Shown here: positions 1 to 6,937 of the stretch, in pieces
Layout of the letters: the number at the start of each line of letters is the position of its first letter
How positions within the stretch are numbered: the first letter of the stretch is position 1
Assembly (NCBI RefSeq): GCF_001429545.1
Contig: NZ_LMSP01000045.1
Span: 63,731 to 127,730, forward strand
Direction: 5' to 3'
Source: Paenibacillus sp. Soil787
Lineage (GTDB): Bacteria; Bacillota; Bacilli; Paenibacillales; NBRC-103111
DNA: 64,000 nucleotides
Translations under genes and position numbers: made by a program
Notes under the pieces: model-generated
Told to the model about the DNA's origin: nothing
What the model saw: the letters and a program-made list of their open reading frames with translations, nothing else
The model's database searches: none

Positions 1-1222
1 TGTTAGCAAATATGAAATCGGGTCCATCGCTTTGGTCCGTCGCATGAATAATATTAGCAGCAACTTCACTGTCTGCGATATAAGGACCTGAATAGTTAGG
101 CTTAAAATATTCGATTGGAATATACTTGGAGAAGCCAAAGTACTTATATATTTTATTACTGTTGAAAAACCAGTTGTAGAATGGACTTATCGCTGTTGAT
201 GTATAACCTTGTCTAGCATAAATACTTGCCAAAGAATCTACTTCATTGGTAATGAATTGATTGTAGGCGATTGACCCTTGCGGTAGGAAACGCATAGAGT
301 TGCCGGTCAAAACCTCGAACTCGACGTTAGCTGTACCCCCGCCATACTGCGGTGAAAGCATCGTGCCGCTTGTCCCTGTCTGCTGCAGCTTATGGAAGAA
401 AGGGATGGGATCGCGACTGAATTCCACACCTTTAATGACGGTAGGATCCCAGAAGGCCTCACTTAACACGACAATAACATTTGGTTTTACATGGTTGTTT
501 AGGTCCCCAGCTTTAATCGGTTTAGGTGAATTACTGACAATAGCTTCGACAGCTTTATCATCGTAACCTTCTCGTTTATCGGTTAACATCGATTTGGTAT
601 TTAGAAACGTTGCTAATGCGTAGCCGTTCGTTTGGGTATTCTCAACTTGGTTCCATACGGATGCTTTGATCCCGAACCATTTCTGAATCGGAAGGGGGAG
701 ATCCGTGTAAACCGCAGACAACATTGCAATCGCGATAATAGCAAGGATTCCACGTTCTTTTAGGACGACCTTCTTCGAGAATAAGGTCGTGCGGTATAAC
801 AAAAAATAACTGGCCGCGAGGAAAAGAAAAAGCATTATCAAGATTTGGAAGCTAAGAATATTGGAGATATATTTCACCATATCCGACGCTTCGCCGGCCA
901 AGACGATATCCCAAGGTGTTAATGGGACCCCTAATATTTTCAACTTAACGCCGCTTACGAGAGCCAAGGTAAGAAGTATACCTGAAATGACCCAATAGGC
1001 AATTCTAGTCCGGCCAATCATGGCGATGAACAATAATAACAAACTGAATACGATCCATTCATTGAATAGCAGTTCAAGCAGATGCTTGTAACTCCAAGTT
1101 ATCATTTCTATATAATTTCCGCGGCTCAAAATTTCCATGATCAAGACAGGAATTAGAGCAATTAATAATAGTGGCAATCGTTGCCGGGTTAGAAGCAATA
1201 AGCGATTAATGTGCTGGTTCAT
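1..1222 (-). CDS. LTA synthase-like membrane sulfatase, partial (C-terminus beyond window)
   Basis: The reading frame is open on the minus strand from the ATG at 1222 to the window edge, about 407 codons, with no stop. The ATG follows GGAGACATAT on the minus strand. The first ~200 residues are hydrophobic with several membrane spans. An extracellular alkaline-phosphatase/sulfatase-fold domain follows, with the motifs NVIVVLSEAFWDP and GGGTANVEFEVLTGNSMRF; the latter carries the Thr that acts as nucleophile in LtaS-type enzymes. This family transfers glycerol-phosphate or related groups onto lipid anchors at the outer membrane face. The product is a clear paralogue of the gene at 6938-9025. 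The C-terminal third is not in the window. Exact substrate (lipoteichoic acid synthesis versus another polymer or modification) cannot be told. Confidence 0.85.
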   Translation of the reverse strand, partial: MNQHINRLLLLTRQRLPLLLIALIPVLIMEILSRGNYIEMITWSYKHLLELLFNEWIVFSLLLLFIAMIGRTRIAYWVISGILLTLALVSGVKLKILGVPLTPWDIVLAGEASDMVKYISNILSFQILIMLFLFLAASYFLLYRTTLFSKKVVLKERGILAIIAIAMLSAVYTDLPLPIQKWFGIKASVWNQVENTQTNGYALATFLNTKSMLTDKREGYDDKAVEAIVSNSPKPIKAGDLNNHVKPNVIVVLSEAFWDPTVIKGVEFSRDPIPFFHKLQQTGTSGTMLSPQYGGGTANVEFEVLTGNSMRFLPQGSIAYNQFITNEVDSLASIYARQGYTSTAISPFYNWFFNSNKIYKYFGFSKYIPIEYFKPNYSGPYIADSEVAANIIHATDQSDGPDFIFAN

Positions 1223-1420
1223 ATATGTCTCCTATGATATTCAAATTAAGAAATTGTAAATGATAACAGCCATCATTATACCATGGCCAACGTTAATATT
1301 CGATGGTATATTATCTAACAATTTTTATAATAAAGTATCAAAGGAAAGGCCTAATTTGCAGGAAATAGATGGTTTTGTCGAGAAATGTATGTATAGAGGA
1401 TAGAGAAATGAGGGGATTGT

Positions 1421-2326
1421 ATGGCAGAAGAACAAATTCAATTGGTGAAAAAAGCAGCAATGCAAATGCAGCATCGAAGAATGACCAAGAAAGCTTTACT
1501 TCGGCGCAGCGTGTTTTTATTTTTAGGTGCTGTGTTAATGTCTATTGGATTGGAGATTTTCTTAGTACCTAACAGAATTATTGACGGAGGAATCACGGGG
1601 ATATCGATCATTTTATCATATCTAACCAATATTCAAGTCGGGATATTTTTGACCTTATTAAATCTTCCATTCCTGTTTATCGGATATAAATTAATAGGAA
1701 AAACGTTTGCCTTATCAACGCTTTTCGCAATTCTGGTCATGTCCACAGGAACGTATCTGCTACACCCCGTTAAAGAGCTAACGCATGATCCTTTGCTTGC
1801 AGCTGTATTCGGCGGCATTATTCTCGGTATTGGGGTAGGAATGGTGATTCGTTTCGGGGGTTCACTCGATGGGACGGAAATTGTTGCGATTCTCGTGTCC
1901 AAAAAAATTCCATTCTCCGTAGGTGAGATTGTGATGTTTTTCAACCTATTTATTCTAGGCAGCGCAGGCTTTGTATACAGTTGGGATCGTGCGATGTATT
2001 CTCTAATCGCTTATTTTATTGCTTATAAAATGATTGATGTGACCATTGAAGGGTTTGATGAGTCGAAGTCCGTGTGGATTATCAGTGATAGCTTCAGACA
2101 AATAGGTGAAGCTATACTGGACCGCTTAGGGCGCGGTGTCACTTATCTGGAAGGGGAAGGCGGCTTCACGGGAGATAACAAAAAGGTCATCTTCTGTGTC
2201 ATTACACGGCTGGAGGAAGCGAAGTTAAAATCCATCGTGGATGAGCTCGATTCTGCAGCATTTCTCGCAGTTGGCAATATCCACGATGTCAAAGGCGGAC
2301 GATTCAAGAAGCGGGACATCCATTAG
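1421..2326 (+). CDS. YitT family membrane protein (DUF161/DUF2179)
   Basis: A 301-residue protein beginning at an ATG preceded by GAGGGG. After a basic N-terminus there are about five or six hydrophobic segments (roughly residues 30-200). The family signature DGTEIVAILVSKK and FNLFILGSAGFVY lies mid-protein. The soluble C-terminal DUF2179 domain has the GRGVTYLEGEGGFTGDNKKVIFCVI motif, quoted here in two parts: GRGVTYLEGEGG and KKVIFCVITRLE. Family members are widespread integral membrane proteins of Firmicutes without an established biochemical function. The stop codon overlaps the stop of the convergent response regulator gene. Confidence 0.9.
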   Translation: MAEEQIQLVKKAAMQMQHRRMTKKALLRRSVFLFLGAVLMSIGLEIFLVPNRIIDGGITGISIILSYLTNIQVGIFLTLLNLPFLFIGYKLIGKTFALSTLFAILVMSTGTYLLHPVKELTHDPLLAAVFGGIILGIGVGMVIRFGGSLDGTEIVAILVSKKIPFSVGEIVMFFNLFILGSAGFVYSWDRAMYSLIAYFIAYKMIDVTIEGFDESKSVWIISDSFRQIGEAILDRLGRGVTYLEGEGGFTGDNKKVIFCVITRLEEAKLKSIVDELDSAAFLAVGNIHDVKGGRFKKRDIH

Positions 2327-3021
2327 TCCCCTTTTCCGTTTCCGCCGCTTTCATTTCCTCGTTCAAACAAACCCAAGTCTCTGATTTTCTGCGCGGCATC
2401 TTTGCTGCTCGGACTACCTAGTTTTTTCAAGATATGCCCCACATGAATTTTGACGGTTCGCAAAGATATGAAAAAGCGATTAGCAATTTCTGTTTGCGTA
2501 TGTCCTTGATCAATCATCTCCAGTACCTGAAGCTCTGTTGGCGTGATTAGATCGCTGACTTCTTTGACTTTGAATTGGTGTTCTAACCGTTTGAGTCTGC
2601 GGAATTCCTCTCGCATCTGTTCAGCTACTGCCGCGTTAATGGAAGATTGACGTGCATGCACGGCTCGAATAATGGCAGGAAGCTCTTCGAATCGGGATTT
2701 GATCTGGTAGTCAATAGCACCGGCTTGAAAGGAACGGAAGATGAAATCCTTCTCCTCCATCGAAGTAAGCATAATGACTTTAGCTCCCCAAGATAAAAGA
2801 GCTTGTTCAGCAAGTCCAATGCCCGCAGGCTCATCTTGCAGCATGATATCCATAAGTACGACATCGGCTTCTGGTTCCGCATTAGCAAATAGTTCCCTTG
2901 CCTCTTCTGCGGTTGTTAAAGTGCCCACGACACTCAAATCTGGCTGACGATTCAAATAAGCTTTAAGGCCGCGTAGCCAGTCAAGGTCATCCTCAACAAT
3001 CAAAATACGAATTAGTTCCAA
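2323..3021 (-). CDS. NarL/LuxR-type response regulator
   Basis: A 232-residue two-component response regulator. The N-terminal receiver domain has the acidic pair in ILIVEDDLDW, the phospho-acceptor Asp in VVLMDIM and the conserved Lys in DYQIKSRF. The C-terminal LuxR-type helix-turn-helix (about residues 155-215) contains LTPTELQVLEMIDQGHTQ-like and SLRTVKIHVGHILKKL segments. It lies 14 nt downstream of a histidine kinase on the same strand, so the two form a likely cognate pair in one transcript. Target genes are unknown; the adjacent CPBP protease or YitT genes are candidates only by position. Confidence 0.93.
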   Translation of the reverse strand: MELIRILIVEDDLDWLRGLKAYLNRQPDLSVVGTLTTAEEARELFANAEPEADVVLMDIMLQDEPAGIGLAEQALLSWGAKVIMLTSMEEKDFIFRSFQAGAIDYQIKSRFEELPAIIRAVHARQSSINAAVAEQMREEFRRLKRLEHQFKVKEVSDLITPTELQVLEMIDQGHTQTEIANRFFISLRTVKIHVGHILKKLGSPSSKDAAQKIRDLGLFERGNESGGNGKGD

Positions 3022-3035
3022 GTGGGAGTCCCCCT

Positions 3036-4394
3036 TTATTTCTTTCGTCGGTTGCCCGGGAAGGTTAGAAACACACTCGTGCCTTTCCCTGGCGCACTGC
3101 TTAATTCCAAGGCCCCTCCATGTTTCTTCATGACACTGTAGCAGTAGGCGAGTCCGAGTCCAAAGTTGCTATGACTGCCGCTTTTGGTCGTATAAAACGG
3201 TTCTAATACTTGCTTCAATACGGATTTCTCCATCCCTATTCCGGTATCTCTTATTTCCAAAATAATATTCTTTTTGGCATGAAACGCTTTAAGAGTAAGG
3301 TCGCCACCTTGTGGCATAGCTTCTACCGCATTCATGAGTATATTCGTTAACGTTTCCGCAATTTGAATAGGATCTAAATGAAGAATTAAGTTCTCAGGGA
3401 TGTTCTGATTCACCTGGATATTACTTAGGTAAGGTCTAAGTGGAAGAAGGACTTCATTAATAAGTTCAGCTAAATCATTTGAGGATTCCCGAAGAGGGAG
3501 CTCTTGTGTTTGTTCGTGTACTCGGCTAATCATATCACGGATATGCATGGAAGATCCCATAACGACATCGATGTCCTGCATAAGTTCCGACTGATTCGTT
3601 TCCCCGGCATACTGCTTCATTTTCTCGAGGAACAAACGCATTTTCCCGACATCGTTCTTAATCGAATGGTTTAAAATCGCTGTTCCCGATGTGATGGCGC
3701 GGAGCGTCGAGTCCAGTTTGCGACGTTCGATGAGCAGACGCATGCCGAGAAAACCATATTTGAAAAAGGTGAATACGAAAAAAGGCACAACGAAAGCAAG
3801 AATCCATACGTGATAGACCCACATACGGTAAAAACCGAAGCTTGGCATAACGTAATTAAGTATCCCTACACAAAGGATAGGAGGAAGGAGGGCTAAGCAG
3901 GTGAAGAGGTGCGTTCGCTTCATAGCCGGAAGCCGTTCTGTTTTGATTACAATAAGTACAGTGCCAATGAAAATGTAAGGAACAGCCCAGGAGGCTACGA
4001 TGGGAAAGGTAATAGGCATTTCCTCCGTGTAACCAGGTGTGAATAGTATACAGGCAATGGGAGGAATAAGTAGACCTATTGGCAGCCACGTTTGAATGGC
4101 TGGTTTCTGCCAGGATGCGTTATATCTCAAAGAAAGCATGGCAAATGAGTATGGCAAGCCGTAGTAAGATAACAGTGAGCTAATGCTCATGACGCGATAA
4201 AGATGAGCACTAATGGATGGGTTGGGTACTGTTTGCTGAATATAGGGGATAAAAGTTTCAGATAAAACAGCAGCAAGTGCGCCGAATCCACCAGTAAAAG
4301 CAATAGCGCTCATCCAGCGCATCGTACTGGATCGTGGATCAACCATGACAAGCCCCAACGCGATGATCCAGAGTGCAAATAGAACGAAAAGCAT
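3036..4394 (-). CDS. Membrane sensor histidine kinase
   Basis: A 452-residue kinase starting at the ATG at 4394, which is preceded on the minus strand by GGAGGAAAC; a longer frame to 4457 has no such site. Residues ~1-225 form about seven hydrophobic segments, a wholly membrane-embedded sensor. The phospho-acceptor region is ILNHSIKNDVGKMR. The HATPase_c domain has the N box (NILMNAVEAMPQGG), the G1 box (DTGIGM), the F box (FYTTKSG) and the G2 box (FGLGLAYC). It pairs with the response regulator directly downstream. The signal sensed is unknown. Confidence 0.92.
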   Translation of the reverse strand: MLFVLFALWIIALGLVMVDPRSSTMRWMSAIAFTGGFGALAAVLSETFIPYIQQTVPNPSISAHLYRVMSISSLLSYYGLPYSFAMLSLRYNASWQKPAIQTWLPIGLLIPPIACILFTPGYTEEMPITFPIVASWAVPYIFIGTVLIVIKTERLPAMKRTHLFTCLALLPPILCVGILNYVMPSFGFYRMWVYHVWILAFVVPFFVFTFFKYGFLGMRLLIERRKLDSTLRAITSGTAILNHSIKNDVGKMRLFLEKMKQYAGETNQSELMQDIDVVMGSSMHIRDMISRVHEQTQELPLRESSNDLAELINEVLLPLRPYLSNIQVNQNIPENLILHLDPIQIAETLTNILMNAVEAMPQGGDLTLKAFHAKKNIILEIRDTGIGMEKSVLKQVLEPFYTTKSGSHSNFGLGLAYCYSVMKKHGGALELSSAPGKGTSVFLTFPGNRRKK

Positions 4395-4535
4395 GTTTCC
4401 TCCGTCAAATGAGTCTAATGTTTCTTCTATTGTGGCATGGAGCCAACATTTGCACAAGAGTATCCTTTCCTTCTGAGACTGGCAGGATATAGGCGATTAT
4501 TCTCGAATAAGTGATTTAGAAGGGAGTGGAACCTT

Positions 4536-5456
4536 ATTGAAGTAAACAAGTCAAAGTTTTTATCCATACTAACGATTGTGGGTAAAGTATTATTAACACT
4601 CGTTTTTATTGTTGTTATTACCGTGTTATTATCAATCGTAGCCGCGGTTGTATCTATTCTGAGACATCCTGCACCTCAGGAGTTAAGTATGGCAGGAGTT
4701 GCTGGAGATCCATTCTTTATAAAGGCAGCTTTATGGGCGCAAATCATTGGTTTTATTAGCGGGGTTATTCTTTCGTATGCCATTTTTGAAAGACATAAAG
4801 GATGGACACTTGGTCTTCATACTCATCTGCTTGGCAGAAGAGTAGGAGAAGGCTTCGCTGCAGGCGCTTTACTTATTACGATCAGCAGTGCAGGGATATG
4901 GCTGCTGGGCGGGATTAAGATCATTTCGTTGCAATGGACTGAAACGCTCGGGATCGAGCTGATGTGGGGTTTTTTACTCTTCATAGGGGTTGCAGTTAAT
5001 GAAGAGTTATTCGCACGCGGCTATTTACAAGGACTGGTGAAGATAAGGTTCGGCACCAAATCTGCAATAACGGTCTCGACCGTTGTATTTGCCTTTTTGC
5101 ATACATTTAATCCAGGCATGTGGAATTCGCCTCTTCCAGTCTTGAATTTACTTCTAGCAGGCCTATTATTCGCCTTAAGCCGAGAGTACTCGGGCGGTTT
5201 GTGGATGCCGATAGGCATGCACTTGTCTTGGAATTTTTTTCAGGGCTGTATCCTCGGATTCGAAGTTTCCGGTACACCGATGTCGTCGCTCATTAAGACC
5301 GAGATACAGGGAGCTTCACTTATCTCAGGAGCTGACTTTGGGGCTGAAGGCAGCTTGGTCACCACCATCATCCTTGTACTTGGAATTGTTTTGATATCTA
5401 GATACTATCAAAGTCGTGCTAAGCAAATGCTACATACCAAGGAGGATTCATTATGA
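4536..5456 (+). CDS. CPBP-family intramembrane metalloprotease (CAAX/Abi type)
   Basis: A polytopic membrane protein with the Abi/CPBP motif: NEELFARGYLQG (EExxxR variant), FAFLHTFNPG with the His, and MHLSWNFFQG near the C-terminus. These residues coordinate metal and make the protease active site. The most obvious start, GTG at 4578, has no ribosome site. In the same frame 14 codons upstream an ATT at 4536 sits about 9 nt after AGGGAGTGG and is preceded by a TGA, so a rare ATT start is possible; if not, use 4578. The gene's stop overlaps the ATG of the epimerase gene (ATGA), implying translational coupling. Function may be proteolysis of membrane peptides or prenylated substrates; the true substrate is unknown. 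Confidence 0.85.
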   Translation: MEVNKSKFLSILTIVGKVLLTLVFIVVITVLLSIVAAVVSILRHPAPQELSMAGVAGDPFFIKAALWAQIIGFISGVILSYAIFERHKGWTLGLHTHLLGRRVGEGFAAGALLITISSAGIWLLGGIKIISLQWTETLGIELMWGFLLFIGVAVNEELFARGYLQGLVKIRFGTKSAITVSTVVFAFLHTFNPGMWNSPLPVLNLLLAGLLFALSREYSGGLWMPIGMHLSWNFFQGCILGFEVSGTPMSSLIKTEIQGASLISGADFGAEGSLVTTIILVLGIVLISRYYQSRAKQMLHTKEDSL

Positions 5457-6418
5457 GTCAGTACGAGATTATCAGCAGCGAGTGGGACGGGGAGTCGACC
5501 CTGCGCCTAGTCGACCATCATGCACAGGCCGAGGCCGAAGTCATTCCGGCCGTCGGATTGCATCTGTTCCGCTTCGATGTGCGGAACCATGCCTACATCG
5601 CGAAGCCAGCCAGCTTGGCTGAGCTTCGCGTGAAGTCTTCGCGCTACGGCGTGCCCATTCTGTTCCCGCCGGGGCGCGTCAAGCTTGCGGCCTTCTCCTT
5701 CGAAGGCCGCGAGTACCGGCTCCCCGCGAATCGGGAGCCGGACCACGCCCACGGCGAGCTGCGCGAGCGGCCGTGGAAGGTCATTGCCAGCGGTGCGGAT
5801 GCCGCTGGCGGGGCGTATGTCTCCGCGGAGTATCCTGACATGCTGGCGTATTATCCACACGCCGCATGCTTTCGATTCACGTACCGTCTGAAGGACGGTA
5901 CGCTGTCGCTCAGCGGTGAAATCGCCAACCGCAGCGGCCAAACGATGCCGCTATCTCTTGGCTTTCACCCGTACTTCGCGTTCGCGAAGGGTGAAGCCGG
6001 CCGCGTGCGGGTCGTGATCCCCGCGGCGGCAGAGTGGCCGCTCAGCGCGGATGGCTACGCGGCAGCGGAGCCCGTGTCTTCGCCGCTCACTGCGGCGCTG
6101 CAGGAAGGCGCGCTCATCACGGAGCTGCCGAATTACCCGGGCGGCTCGCAGATGCTCAGCATCGAGCCGGGCCCGCAAACCTGCGAGCTTCAGTATGAAG
6201 CTCGAGGGACTAAGCTTGTGTACAACACGGGAGACAAGTTTCCCATTCATGTGCTATTCACAGCGCCATGGACGGAAGCTGTGTCGCTTGAACCTTATAC
6301 AAGTATCATGAACGTGTTCAACGAGCCCTTTTCTCCAGAAATTTCGGGTGCCCAAGGCTTAGCAGCGGGTGAATCATTCAATTTCAATTGGTCAATCCAT
6401 ATTGAACCATTGCAATAA
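5453..6418 (+). CDS. Aldose 1-epimerase family protein
   Basis: A 321-residue galactose-mutarotase-like protein. Visible family features are the substrate-pocket motifs GVPILFPPGRV near residue 65, a His in PDHAHGELRERPW, the SLGFHPYFAF segment around 165-175 and the C-terminal EPYTSIMNVFNEP. The family interconverts alpha and beta anomers of hexoses or handles related sugars. It starts at the ATG overlapping the stop of the CPBP gene, after AAGGAGG. Most of the coding region up to about 6200 is strikingly rich in GCG/CGC-type codons compared with its neighbours, whereas the last 70 codons return to the local composition. It is followed by a strong terminator. Confidence 0.88.
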   Translation: MSQYEIISSEWDGESTLRLVDHHAQAEAEVIPAVGLHLFRFDVRNHAYIAKPASLAELRVKSSRYGVPILFPPGRVKLAAFSFEGREYRLPANREPDHAHGELRERPWKVIASGADAAGGAYVSAEYPDMLAYYPHAACFRFTYRLKDGTLSLSGEIANRSGQTMPLSLGFHPYFAFAKGEAGRVRVVIPAAAEWPLSADGYAAAEPVSSPLTAALQEGALITELPNYPGGSQMLSIEPGPQTCELQYEARGTKLVYNTGDKFPIHVLFTAPWTEAVSLEPYTSIMNVFNEPFSPEISGAQGLAAGESFNFNWSIHIEPLQ

Positions 6419-6423
6419 CACTC

Positions 6424-6474
6424 AAAAAAGAGTCAAAGGAAGGCACATCAGCCTTCATACTTGACTCTTTTTTT
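6424..6474. terminator. Rho-independent terminator, bidirectional
   Basis: The inverted repeat AAAAAGAGTCAA / TTGACTCTTTTT encloses a second stem AAGGC..GCCTT and is flanked by A-run and T-run. It lies between the convergent epimerase and YmaF-like genes and can serve both. Confidence 0.9.
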
Positions 6475-6493
6475 AATTCCAATTTATGACTAC

Positions 6494-6877
6494 TTACCAT
6501 GGCTCATAACCAAAACCAACAGATGAATAACCAGCGTAACTGTGTCGGTGCAACTCCTGAATATGACCTTCTATTTGCTTAGATTTAACCACTGCACCTC
6601 CACGCGAGGTGTTGTAAGCGTTAAGCTCAACAGTGCCTTCAAGTAAATGAAAGTGAGTTCCATCTTGGAGCGCAATGGCAGGCCCAGTCGTACCATAATA
6701 AGCATGATAATGGCCATATCGGATGCCGGAAATGCCTTGGTATTGATGTACGTGATTGTCGTAAGCCGTACCGTTAACACTAAACGTATATAGTCGCAAT
6801 AAGTGATGATGGTGTAATACTTCTGATGTTATTATTTTAAAGAAATGAACATGAGCAGGCGGTATACGTGGGTGCAT
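6494..6877 (-). CDS. His-rich YmaF-like protein
   Basis: A 127-residue soluble protein very rich in His and Tyr: AHVHFFK, HHHHLLRLYTF, DNHVHQYQGISG, YGHYHAYYGTTGPAI, GTHFHLLEG and GHIQELHRHSY. Repeated HxH blocks separated by aromatic, Gly-rich strands resemble the Bacillus YmaF family; I assign it from pattern memory only. The spaced histidines suggest metal binding, but no function is established. The ribosome site, GAGGGGG, lies inside the 3' arm of the terminator hairpin immediately upstream. A second frame (6571-6780) is a shadow. Confidence 0.6.
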   Translation of the reverse strand: MHPRIPPAHVHFFKIITSEVLHHHHLLRLYTFSVNGTAYDNHVHQYQGISGIRYGHYHAYYGTTGPAIALQDGTHFHLLEGTVELNAYNTSRGGAVVKSKQIEGHIQELHRHSYAGYSSVGFGYEPW

Positions 6878-6879
6878 GA

Positions 6880-6926
6880 AAAACCCCCTCGGCTACAGGA
6901 TATGTTTCATCCTATTCGATGGGGGC
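6880..6926 (-). terminator. Terminator hairpin that also carries the ymaF-like gene's ribosome site
   Basis: Read on the minus strand, CCCCCATCG and the inner arm AGGAT pair with ATCCT and CGAGGGGG, followed by TTTTT and then the ATG of the YmaF-like gene. The hairpin follows the stop of the LTA-synthase-like gene by about 10 nt. Its 3' arm (GAGGGGG) is the only Shine-Dalgarno candidate for the next gene. Confidence 0.75.
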
Positions 6927-6937
6927 TAGAGTCATGA

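Noticed and set aside
5507-5941. Minus-strand frame inside the epimerase gene
   Set aside because: Shadow created by high G+C coding bias; no ribosome site or family match.
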